From contig CALWID010000003.1 in the NCBI GenBank assembly GCA_944380635.1, positions 1 through 64,000 on the forward strand: 64,000 nucleotides of DNA, in the 5' to 3' direction. This DNA is from an uncultured Eubacterium sp. (GTDB lineage: Bacteria > Bacillota > Clostridia > Oscillospirales > Acutalibacteraceae). Shown piece after piece: positions 36,286 to 44,734 of this stretch (position 1 is its first letter; each line of letters opens with the position of its first letter). The position numbers and the translations under genes are program-made. The notes under the pieces are model-generated. The model saw nothing but the letters and a program-made list of their open reading frames with translations. It did not search any database and had not been told where the DNA came from.

Positions 36286-36305
36286 AAATTTAAGGAGGTA
36301 CTTAA

Positions 36306-39300
36306 ATGAAGAAACACCTTTCCAAAAGGCTGCTTTCGCTGTTTCTTGCGGTAATGATGGTCGTTACAAGCGCACCGTTTGTAGCTTCCGCTGCTGACGG
36401 CTATAATGGCGACGATATTCGTTATCTTTTCGCTTATTTTACCGGCAATGACGGCGAAGAGCAGGTAAGATTAGCGGTGTCCGATGACGGGCTGAATTTT
36501 GAAGCCCTGAACGGCAATAAACCGGTTCTCAGCAATGATACTCAGGGCGAGGTTTATCCTTCCTATGCGTCTTCGATGGGTATGCCTGCATCTAACTGCG
36601 CAAGGGATCCATATGTCATTGCTAAAGAAGACGGCAACGGTTATTATATCCTTGCAACGGATCTTAACATTAATCAGTCTTCTTATAGAAACTCAAAACT
36701 TCTTGTTTGGGATGTTAATGATCTTGGTAATGCCGGCGATGTTAAACCGTGGAATATTGAAACTTCTGCTTGGTTCAACAACTATGAAGGCAATGGTTAT
36801 ATCGGCAATTATCCCGATTTCTATGCATGGGCGCCCGGCGCAGTTTATGTTCCGGACAGAGATATGTACCTGCTTTATTGGTCTGCCGGCCGTGCAGGTG
36901 ATTCCAGAAATACTTATGATACCGGCAATACAAGTAATTATGAAACTTTCGGTATCTACGGTGTTTATACAAAAGATTTCAAAACTTTCTATGATGAATA
37001 CGGCATTGAAATGACTGCTGATTCACAGGCAATGCTGCTTTATAATCCTGATTCTTATCCTGTAATAGACGCGGATATTACATATGATAATGGAACTTAT
37101 TATATGTGGTGCAAAGATGAAAATGGTAAAGTATTAACTCTTGCAACTGCTACTTCATCTAACGGCGAATATACATATCAGTTCAATTTTGAAGATACGG
37201 ATTATGACAGTAATCTTGAAGGTCCGTTTACTTATCAGCTACCGGCCGATATATATGTCTTTTTGATTGAGAGGTACGGCGACGGCTATGATAATGCACG
37301 ATTCATATCGTATGTTTCTTCTGATTTGGAAAACTTCATGCATAATAACATTGACGAATCAGTCAATATAAATTATCTTAAACCCCGCCATGGTAAGATT
37401 TGCCAGATAAAAGCATCTGAATATCAGGATCTTATTGAAAATTACGGCAAGGTAACTTATAGCGGCCAGAACTATTTTGGCTCCGGCTCTGTTAATGATA
37501 ATCTTATTGCCCGTTACTTTATAAATGATGATATTAATAAGGATAATACAGGCAACGGTTATGATTTGCAGTCCGCAAATATTTCTGTTGGATTTGACAG
37601 TGCCCGCACATATGCTCAGTTTAACGGCGGTGGTCAATCTGTTAACGGAGACAGCAGTTACGCTCAGCGTGCAATGAGCGATATGAATGATGAACTTAAT
37701 TCAAAAGATGGTGTTACCGTAAGTTTCTACGCCAGAAACAACAGCGGCAACAATAACAGAAGATTTTTTGAATTTACAACATATAACCGCGGCGGTTGGA
37801 GTGATAACAGCCAAGCAGGTTCATATGTTAACTTCTGCGCGGACAGCCGTGTTGAAATTCAGGTTGGTTCTTACAATAATTCATTCACAACTTACGGAAG
37901 CGGAACTGCTTACAATTCGGATTGGCATCTTTATACGATGACTATTTCCGAAAGTTTTGTAACTCTTAGCGTTGACGGCATTATTCAGAGGCAAACTCCG
38001 AATACACCTATATACAACAGTAATTTTACTGATTCTGCTTTTGAGACTATTACAAACGGTAATCTTCTTATAGGTTGTTCTTCTTGGTCATCAGACCCGA
38101 TGTTTTCCGGTGATATTTACGATTTCCGTATTTATAACCGTGCGCTCAGCAATGATGAAGTACAAGATTCTTTAAATGAACTTGGCGACGCCTCATATGT
38201 TGGTGAAAATCTCTCTGAAGACGCAACCGCAATTTTCTATGACCCGATGGAAAATGTTGATACTTACACTGCATATGATCAGACTGTAAGTGATTCATCT
38301 ATGGGCAATGTTCTTCAACTCAGTGGAAGCGGCATTAAGGCACATGATACTTATAAAGCCTCTGCATCGGATAATGGATATACTGTTTCTTTCTGGTACA
38401 ATCCCGGCGATTCGCTTGACGGCGTTATGCTCAATATAGGTCAGCATTCAGGCACAGATGAGACTGCTACTAAAAAGTATTTCACTCTTGAGGAAACCGG
38501 CGAACTTTGGTATTGTTACAATGTTGGAGACGCCGGCAATCAGTCCTATGCTGATATTAAAAATATTTTCGGCAGCGCTGGACTTACGACAAATGAATGG
38601 CAGCATATAGTTATTCAGATTGTTCCAAACGGAAATTATGAAATACTTTATGTTTATATTGACGGTCAACTTGTAAATACCTTTGAGAGTTATAAATCTG
38701 TTGACGGCAACGGAAACAGAACGATGAAAGATAACCGCACCATACTTAATTTCTTTGAGAATGAAAATCTTGATGTTTGGTACGGTACCGGTTATTTTGA
38801 CGGTTATAACTGGGGCTTTGCAAGCGGACTTATTGATGATGTAACTATTTATAATCATTCTTACAGCGCATATGATGTTTACAGAGAAAATGCAATTTCT
38901 CACGCAACAACTCTTCTTGATACGGCTATGCAGCAATATCTTGATAAAATGTCTGCTATTCAAGGTTCAAGCACCATTTATACAAATATGGAGCCTGCCT
39001 ATTCTGCTTATAACAAAGCAAGGCGTTATATAGATTCTGTTGAAAAGGGTAATGTTGACGGCGGCGTAAGAGACGCAGAACATTGCGCAGAACTTTTTGT
39101 TGACCTTGTTACTAAAACAAACGCAATGGAGCCGTATAATAAACCGGCGGACATCGGCGGAATGACAGAAACCCAGTCAGGCGTTTCAACGGCAATTGAC
39201 GCTCAGTATACCAACAATATGCTTTCATCCGTTAATATTTCCAGACCTATGGAATGGAAAGGCGGAACGATGTTAAAAGACGATGAATATTCTACTGACG

Positions 39301-42300
39301 GCGGCGGTCAGAACATGTCGCTCGCTACAGGTTCGTTTGTTTGGATGTATACAGGCATTGACGGCGATACACCAACCGCTCCGATTAATGCAGGTTTCTA
39401 TGTAAACAATTTTACAACCGGTGCATCTTATTTCGTTCATTATCTCTATATTACAAGTGGGGATGTTTCATTACAGAGCGATTGGCAGTTTAGTAATTCA
39501 AGCACTGTTGACTGGTATTACCCGAACCGCGGCTCATATACTGTTGGTTTAAATCCGAATGCTTCTTATGGAGATTGTTTGCAAATGTCTACTGACGGTC
39601 AATGGTTCTACGGTTCAAACCAAATGAATTATACTGGCGATGAAAGCGATTTTTCAAATAATAATAACGCTTCTGATTATTATATTGAAATTGAGCCGAC
39701 ATTTACAGGATGTATTCATACTGAATGGTGGGATTGGGGTACTAAAAATCAACATAATACGCCTAATGATCCTGACAATCCAAATTCCGCATTCTGGCCT
39801 CAGGGTACTATCTATGTATTTAACTTTGCTAAGGTAAGAGACGCTTTAATTGATTCAACCCGTGTAGGAATTCTTTCAAATATACAGAATTATACACCTG
39901 ATTCTGTTTCAGATCTTCTTTTGGCTTATGACGCAATAACTTCTCAGGAATACAGATTTAATTCTGCTTCCGAAGAGGCTGTTGAGGCTCTTGCCGAAAC
40001 TGTTAACCAGCAGGTTAAGGATCTTGAAGCTGTAGATGTTCAGAATATCGAAGAATTTGCGGACGGCACAGAACTTGAGAATACCCGTGATAGTGAAACA
40101 GCGTTCCATGACAGCGTTGATATTCTTGATAACGGCGACGCTATGATTCCTGAGGGCGAGGAAAACGCAGGTGAAGTTTACACTGCTTCTTCATGGGTTG
40201 CGTATGATAACGCATATAAAGCTGTTCAGGAATACTATGCCGGATTGAATCCTTATGGTAATAATGATCAGTATGCAACAAGTCAGGATCAGCTTGACAC
40301 ACTTGTTGACAATATTGAAAACGCAAAAGCTCACCTTGTTGCAAGAGCGGATTATTCACCCGTTAATGGAATTTTTGATACTTTTGATGAAGGTTATAAC
40401 GGCATTTATACTCAAACCATTAACGAAACAAACGGCACAAGTTACGAAAATCAGAAATATACATATGGTTCATGGAAATCTTTTGAAGATTCCTATGACG
40501 CTGCTGAATCATGGTACAGTAAATCTGACCGTTACAAGGCAGATACAGAAAAGTATGATACTGATTATGTTCAGGGCGACCTCAGCCCGTATGTAGGCAT
40601 TGATGCAAATGGCGAAGTAGTAACTTCTGATACGCAAACTCCTGAGTGGTATATGTATGTTGGAGAGTTCTATGATAATCCTGATGACAGTCAACCGTCT
40701 CAGTTTGAAACCGGCGATTATATCAAGATTGACGGCGAAACTATTCAGTTGAACGGCCATAGATACGCTCCTGAAACAATTAACAGACCTACTCTTTCTG
40801 ACCGTCAGCAGCAAATTAATTCAGACGGTGCAAATGTTGATACAACTTACAATCAACTTACCGAACCTGTTGATTATTCTGCATATGACGCCACTACAGA
40901 ACTTCTGAAATATCAGGATGTAAATGCATTTAAAGATGCAGAAGCAGATGAAGTTTACACAGAAATTCGTGAACAAGGTACTAAAGACGCTACTGTTACT
41001 TATTACAACGGCGTTGCGTCATCAAGTGAAGGCGTACAGGTTGATACTCCTGCATATAATGATGAAGCAACTGCATATGTTGTAGCTGACGGCGCTGTAT
41101 GGATGAATCAGGGCGACCAGAACGCTCTTGATAGTGAAACAACTTATATCCTTACAGAACTTGAGGAAGTTAATACTTCAACTGATCCTAACGGTAACCG
41201 TAATTCATTCAATGTTACATTCAGTTATTATGACGCTCAGAATACTTTGCATGAAGGATCTCCTGAAACCGTATTTTACGGAGATTCCTATACAGCAAAT
41301 ATCCCTGAAGGGCTTCATGTTTATAAGTGGGTAGTAACTGCAAACGGCACTACTATGGAAATACCTGCCGCTCAGAGTTACACCGCTTATATTACAAGCG
41401 ATACTCAAATAGTTGCTTACTGCACTGAGGAAACTACTGAAAATCAGGTAACTGTTCAGATACTTAATCAGTACGGCCACCTTGTTCAGGAGTATGCTGT
41501 TAACAGCGATACTCAGATAACCGTTGATAAGAATGTATATAATATCGGCGGTCAGGAATACAGAGTTGAAGATACTCCGTTCTATGTATTTGACGGCTGG
41601 CAGGTAAACGGCCACAACTATAATAACGGTACTACATTTACTGTAGCCGATGTTGCTGAAGACGGCGTTGTATCATTAAAGATGAAATTTAATGTAGCGT
41701 CCGGTATGTATGATGTTTCTATGGATGGTTCAACAGTTCATGATGAATTGGCTGATACGGACGGAAATGCATTTGCATATGATACTTTGGTAACAGCAAC
41801 ACCTGCAGACGGTGCTTACGGTATCGCAATTAAGATTAGTGATCAGTATTACGCTGTATCTTACGGTTCTGAGCCATATTCGTTCTATACAGTCGGCAAT
41901 GTTGCTCTCTATTCAATTACTCAGAGTCAAGACGGTGATTTCGTAATTAACGGCGAAACAGTATCTGACGCTGAAACAGCAAGAAAACTCATACTTCAAC
42001 TCCCGTTCAGTTATACAATCGGTCAGGATTCAGAAGGTAAGTTTACTTCATACAGTGCTTCTACTGCTAATCTTCCTGAAGGTGTTGAGATTACCGAAGT
42101 AGGTACTCTTTACACAACTGACCCGAGTGTTGCTTCTAACCCGAATTCATTTGTACTCGGTGCAGATGGAGTTTCATATATCGCAGCGAAGAATCAACTT
42201 GATACTGAGCAGTATTTCTTAAGAATTAATAACGGAAGTACAACAGTATATACAAGGTCATATATTAAATACAGTTTCAGCGACGGTGTTTCGGCGTCTG

Positions 42301-42368
42301 ATCATGAGTATTCAGATTCAACACTTATTCAAACTGTAGATTACGGCAATATTGTTGTAAGTGATTAA
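36306..42368 (+). CDS. giant secreted GH43-like/LamG protein B (2020 aa)
   Basis: This is a divergent paralogue of protein A. The first ~16 residues of the signal peptide are identical, and the likely cleavage is near residue 30 (ASAAD). The GH43-like propeller spans about 35-385 and keeps D101 (ARDPYV), D255 (VIDADITYDNGTYYMW) and E305 (NLEGPFTYQL). Two LamG-type domains follow (about 395-625 and 640-875); protein A has one. After an unrecognised beta-rich region come FIVAR-like repeats (YTASSWVAYDNAY, YTYGSWKSFEDSYDAA) and a C-terminal beta region (about 1620-2020) with FDGWQVNG. The final domain (ITEVGTLYTTD, TVYTRSYIKYSF, DYGNIV) matches protein A. No known cell-wall anchor was seen. Target glycan unknown. 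Confidence 0.86.
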   Translation: MKKHLSKRLLSLFLAVMMVVTSAPFVASAADGYNGDDIRYLFAYFTGNDGEEQVRLAVSDDGLNFEALNGNKPVLSNDTQGEVYPSYASSMGMPASNCARDPYVIAKEDGNGYYILATDLNINQSSYRNSKLLVWDVNDLGNAGDVKPWNIETSAWFNNYEGNGYIGNYPDFYAWAPGAVYVPDRDMYLLYWSAGRAGDSRNTYDTGNTSNYETFGIYGVYTKDFKTFYDEYGIEMTADSQAMLLYNPDSYPVIDADITYDNGTYYMWCKDENGKVLTLATATSSNGEYTYQFNFEDTDYDSNLEGPFTYQLPADIYVFLIERYGDGYDNARFISYVSSDLENFMHNNIDESVNINYLKPRHGKICQIKASEYQDLIENYGKVTYSGQNYFGSGSVNDNLIARYFINDDINKDNTGNGYDLQSANISVGFDSARTYAQFNGGGQSVNGDSSYAQRAMSDMNDELNSKDGVTVSFYARNNSGNNNRRFFEFTTYNRGGWSDNSQAGSYVNFCADSRVEIQVGSYNNSFTTYGSGTAYNSDWHLYTMTISESFVTLSVDGIIQRQTPNTPIYNSNFTDSAFETITNGNLLIGCSSWSSDPMFSGDIYDFRIYNRALSNDEVQDSLNELGDASYVGENLSEDATAIFYDPMENVDTYTAYDQTVSDSSMGNVLQLSGSGIKAHDTYKASASDNGYTVSFWYNPGDSLDGVMLNIGQHSGTDETATKKYFTLEETGELWYCYNVGDAGNQSYADIKNIFGSAGLTTNEWQHIVIQIVPNGNYEILYVYIDGQLVNTFESYKSVDGNGNRTMKDNRTILNFFENENLDVWYGTGYFDGYNWGFASGLIDDVTIYNHSYSAYDVYRENAISHATTLLDTAMQQYLDKMSAIQGSSTIYTNMEPAYSAYNKARRYIDSVEKGNVDGGVRDAEHCAELFVDLVTKTNAMEPYNKPADIGGMTETQSGVSTAIDAQYTNNMLSSVNISRPMEWKGGTMLKDDEYSTDGGGQNMSLATGSFVWMYTGIDGDTPTAPINAGFYVNNFTTGASYFVHYLYITSGDVSLQSDWQFSNSSTVDWYYPNRGSYTVGLNPNASYGDCLQMSTDGQWFYGSNQMNYTGDESDFSNNNNASDYYIEIEPTFTGCIHTEWWDWGTKNQHNTPNDPDNPNSAFWPQGTIYVFNFAKVRDALIDSTRVGILSNIQNYTPDSVSDLLLAYDAITSQEYRFNSASEEAVEALAETVNQQVKDLEAVDVQNIEEFADGTELENTRDSETAFHDSVDILDNGDAMIPEGEENAGEVYTASSWVAYDNAYKAVQEYYAGLNPYGNNDQYATSQDQLDTLVDNIENAKAHLVARADYSPVNGIFDTFDEGYNGIYTQTINETNGTSYENQKYTYGSWKSFEDSYDAAESWYSKSDRYKADTEKYDTDYVQGDLSPYVGIDANGEVVTSDTQTPEWYMYVGEFYDNPDDSQPSQFETGDYIKIDGETIQLNGHRYAPETINRPTLSDRQQQINSDGANVDTTYNQLTEPVDYSAYDATTELLKYQDVNAFKDAEADEVYTEIREQGTKDATVTYYNGVASSSEGVQVDTPAYNDEATAYVVADGAVWMNQGDQNALDSETTYILTELEEVNTSTDPNGNRNSFNVTFSYYDAQNTLHEGSPETVFYGDSYTANIPEGLHVYKWVVTANGTTMEIPAAQSYTAYITSDTQIVAYCTEETTENQVTVQILNQYGHLVQEYAVNSDTQITVDKNVYNIGGQEYRVEDTPFYVFDGWQVNGHNYNNGTTFTVADVAEDGVVSLKMKFNVASGMYDVSMDGSTVHDELADTDGNAFAYDTLVTATPADGAYGIAIKISDQYYAVSYGSEPYSFYTVGNVALYSITQSQDGDFVINGETVSDAETARKLILQLPFSYTIGQDSEGKFTSYSASTANLPEGVEITEVGTLYTTDPSVASNPNSFVLGADGVSYIAAKNQLDTEQYFLRINNGSTTVYTRSYIKYSFSDGVSASDHEYSDSTLIQTVDYGNIVVSD

Positions 42369-42387
42369 TTTAGGGAGGAGTTTATAA

Positions 42388-42525
42388 ATGAAAAGATTTT
42401 ATGAGTCTCCTTCTGTGGAGATAGAAAAGTTCATTATCGACAATATTCTTACTACTTCCGGTGGCGGAATAGAAGAAGGCGGCGAAGATACCGGTATAGA
42501 TATTAACGCTTATAACGAATTTTAA
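42388..42525 (+). CDS. 45-aa peptide paired with giant secreted protein B
   Basis: The small gene follows protein B by 19 bp with a GGGAGGAG ribosome binding site. The product starts MKRFYESPSVEIEKF, continues IIDNILTTSGGG, has an acidic Gly/Glu/Asp stretch and ends NAYNEF. It is the paralogue of the 43-aa peptide in cassette A, in the same place relative to giant gene and terminator. It has no Cys, no TM and no export signal. The very strong ribosome binding site suggests high expression. Possible roles are a RiPP-like precursor, an adaptor or chaperone for the giant protein, or a signalling peptide; none can be shown from the sequence. Confidence 0.84.
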   Translation: MKRFYESPSVEIEKFIIDNILTTSGGGIEEGGEDTGIDINAYNEF

Positions 42526-42534
42526 TTCAGATTT

Positions 42535-42566
42535 GGGCAGAGGTTAAATCCTCTGCCCTTTTTTCT
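42535..42566 (+). terminator. terminator of cassette B (shared hairpin)
   Basis: A perfect 9-bp stem (42535-42543 with 42550-42558) with a TTAAAT loop is followed by a T run. The hairpin sequence is identical to that closing cassette A. Confidence 0.9.
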
Positions 42567-42620
42567 GTCATAAGAATGTAAACAAATAATGAATATTGTA
42601 AATAAAATATTAACAAACTA

Positions 42621-42649
42621 TTGACCTTGTATAGTATGCGCTATATAAT
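42621..42649 (+). promoter_or_regulatory. SigA-type promoter of the yicC-remA operon
   Basis: TTGACC at 42621-42626 and TATAAT at 42644-42649 are spaced by 17 bp, about 50 bp before the yicC-like start. Confidence 0.82.
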
Positions 42650-42700
42650 ATTAAATAATTATCAAATGGATTAATTAAATTATAGTTTTCGGTGATGTTT

Positions 42701-43579
42701 ATGTTAAAATCTATGACTGGCTTCGGCCGCGCTACTGCTGAAACAGATGGCTATTTTATTACAGTTGAGTTAAAATCAGTTAATCATCGCTATTTTGATT
42801 TCAACTGCCGTCTGCCAAGGCAATACGGTTTTGCAGAAGAAAAACTTAAATCATATATTAATTCGCGCGTTTCACGCGGGAAGATAGACTGTTTTTTAGG
42901 TGTTGAGGCGCTTAAAACAGATGACGCGGAAGTTGTTGTTAACCATACTCTTGCGTCTGCTTATGTTAATGCTCTTAAAGAGTTGGCCGGCACATACTTT
43001 TTAAAAGAAGATTACGGCGCATCAACTGTTGCGCGTTTTCCCGATGTTCTCGTATTAAAGAAAGCAGATGAGGACGAAGATAAATTATGGTCGCTCATTG
43101 AGCCTGTTGCGGATGAGGCTGTTACAAAATTTATTAAAATGCGAGAGATTGAGGGCGAAAAAATGCGCGCTGACATTGCGTCCCGTGCTGATTATATTCT
43201 TAACTGCGTATCTTATATAGAAAAGCGTTCGCCGGAAACAGTTAAGGAGTATAACGATAAACTTATCGCGCGCGTTCATGAACTCATTGGTGATGTTTCG
43301 CTTGATGAAGGCAGAATTATCCAGGAAGTTGCTGTTTTTGCTGATAAAGTTGCCGTTGCAGAAGAAACGGTAAGGCTTCGCTCGCACATATCTCAACTCC
43401 AGTCATTTCTAAACAGCAATGAGCCTATTGGCAGAAAAATGGATTTTCTTGTTCAGGAAATAAACAGAGAGGCTAACACGATTGGCTCCAAAGCAAGCGA
43501 TGTAGAAATAGCCCGCAAGGTTGTAGATATAAAAGCGGAAGTTGAAAAAATTCGCGAGCAGATTCAGAATATTGAATAA
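42701..43579 (+). CDS. YicC/YloC family endoribonuclease
   Basis: This 292-aa protein has the YicC N-domain start (LKSMTGFGRA, VELKSVNHRYFDFNCRLP) and the DUF1732 C-domain (RLRSHISQLQSFL, GRKMDFLVQEINREANTIGSKASD). E. coli YicC and B. subtilis YloC are reported as endoribonucleases acting on RNA decay. The ATG at 42701 follows GGTGA; upstream in-frame GTG and ATG codons at 42692 and 42695 overlap that site. It heads the conserved remA-gmk-rpoZ operon. Confidence 0.9.
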   Translation: MLKSMTGFGRATAETDGYFITVELKSVNHRYFDFNCRLPRQYGFAEEKLKSYINSRVSRGKIDCFLGVEALKTDDAEVVVNHTLASAYVNALKELAGTYFLKEDYGASTVARFPDVLVLKKADEDEDKLWSLIEPVADEAVTKFIKMREIEGEKMRADIASRADYILNCVSYIEKRSPETVKEYNDKLIARVHELIGDVSLDEGRIIQEVAVFADKVAVAEETVRLRSHISQLQSFLNSNEPIGRKMDFLVQEINREANTIGSKASDVEIARKVVDIKAEVEKIREQIQNIE

Positions 43580-43602
43580 CCTTTTTTGGCGGGTGTTTTA
43601 CT

Positions 43603-43851
43603 ATGGAATTTGTAAATATTGGCTTTGGCAATCTTGTTAACGCCGGGCGGGTTGTTTCAATTGTAAGTCCTGAATCGGCGCCTGTTAAAAGGATGATACA
43701 GGAGGCTAAAGCAAACGGTTCGCTTATTGACGCTACTCACGGCAGAAAAACTTTAAGCGTTATTATTACTGATTCGGATAATATTGTGCTGTCTTATCTC
43801 GATTTAAAGCAGATTTCTCAGAGATTCGGCGCAGAGGGGGAGGATCAATGA
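43603..43851 (+). CDS. remA: RemA-like DUF370 regulator
   Basis: This is an 82-aa DNA-binding protein of the DUF370 family (FVNIGFGNLVNAGRVVSIVSPESAPVKR abbreviated: NIGFGN...SPESAP). In B. subtilis RemA activates biofilm matrix and osmoprotection genes as a ring-shaped oligomer. The position between the yicC gene and gmk is the classical one. The stop overlaps the gmk start by 4 nt. Confidence 0.9.
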   Translation: MEFVNIGFGNLVNAGRVVSIVSPESAPVKRMIQEAKANGSLIDATHGRKTLSVIITDSDNIVLSYLDLKQISQRFGAEGEDQ

Positions 43852-44426
43852 GAAAAAAAGGCATGATAGTTATATTGTCCGCTCCGAGCGGTTGCGGTAA
43901 AGATACAGTATTTAGGGAAATATCAAAAATCAGAAGTGATGTTTGCGAATCTGTTTCGGCTACCACTCGTCAGCCGAGGGCAGGGGAGATAGACGGAGTT
44001 GATTATTTTTTCAAAACAGTTGATGAATTCGAGAAGATGATATCTGAGGATAGTTTCCTTGAGTACGCAAGTTATAATAATTGTTATTACGGCACTCCTG
44101 CCGCCCCGGCGCTTGCGGCTGTTAAAAAAGGAAAAATTTGTTTTCTTATAATTGAGCGCAAAGGCGCGCAGAAAGTTATGAAGAATTATCCGGACGCCGT
44201 TTCAATATTTTTAATGCCGCCCGATATGCAGACTCTTGAAAGCCGCTTAAAAAAGCGAAATACGGAAAGCGATGAAGTAATACAAAAGCGTCTTCAAATT
44301 GCAAAAGAAGAAATTGACGCGGCTTCAAAATTTAATTATGTTGTTGTAAACGATGAATTGCAAACGGCAGTTCATGAAATAAATGATATTCTTAACGCTG
44401 AACTTGAAAAGCGTAATTTAAAATAA
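43848..44426 (+). CDS. gmk: guanylate kinase
   Basis: The enzyme converts GMP to GDP. The 192-aa protein has the P-loop LSAPSGCGKDT (residues about 8-18), where the final GKDT replaces the more usual GKGT/GKST. The GMP-binding segments SVSATTRQPRAGEIDGVDYFF, here SATTRQPR and GVDYFF, follow, and then FLEYASYNNCYYGTP. It overlaps remA by 4 nt and is followed 27 bp later by rpoZ. Confidence 0.94.
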   Translation: MRKKGMIVILSAPSGCGKDTVFREISKIRSDVCESVSATTRQPRAGEIDGVDYFFKTVDEFEKMISEDSFLEYASYNNCYYGTPAAPALAAVKKGKICFLIIERKGAQKVMKNYPDAVSIFLMPPDMQTLESRLKKRNTESDEVIQKRLQIAKEEIDAASKFNYVVVNDELQTAVHEINDILNAELEKRNLK

Positions 44427-44453
44427 CTGATAATTATTGAAGGAGATTTTGTT

Positions 44454-44732
44454 ATGTTTAACCCTGATTTAAAGAAACTTCTTAAGGACTGCAACAGCAG
44501 ATACAGCCTTGTTGTAGGCGTTGCCAAAAGAGCGCGTGAAATTAGAGACGAAGCAGTTAAAAATGAAGTTTTGCTTGATGAAAAATGTGTGTCAACTGCA
44601 ATTAATGAAATTTATGACGGCAAATTTGTTGTAGAGGAACCTGAAGAGATTCATTCTCATTCACAAAAGAGTGAAAAAGCCTCAGCAGATGATAAATCCG
44701 AGCAAGGCGAAAGCAATACGGATAACGAATAG
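44454..44732 (+). CDS. rpoZ: RNA polymerase omega subunit
   Basis: This 92-aa protein assists RNA polymerase assembly. It has the omega core CNSRYSLVVGVAKRAREI and KCVSTAINEIYDGKF, followed by an acidic, Ser-rich tail. The ATG follows AAGGAG. In Bacillus coaBC (dfp) stands between rpoZ and priA; here priA begins 2 bp after the stop, so coaBC is absent from this place. Confidence 0.92.
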   Translation: MFNPDLKKLLKDCNSRYSLVVGVAKRAREIRDEAVKNEVLLDEKCVSTAINEIYDGKFVVEEPEEIHSHSQKSEKASADDKSEQGESNTDNE

Positions 44733-44734
44733 TA

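Larger units (their letters stand above)
35791..36305. other. AT-rich divergent intergenic region between giant genes A and B
   Basis: This 515-bp gap holds no gene. Its two ends form a near-perfect inverted repeat that continues into both signal-peptide coding regions. Each end has, from outside in: AAGGAGG ribosome binding site, a stem-loop, a 14-bp palindrome and a TATAC-containing -10 box. The centre (about 35880-36200) is extremely AT-rich with many A and T tracts and no recognisable gene or hairpin. Confidence 0.85.

Noticed and set aside
30230..42566. The island as a transposon or prophage
   Set aside because: No transposase, integrase, direct target repeat or phage gene was found; the inverted ends are explained by the shared promoter and terminator segments.
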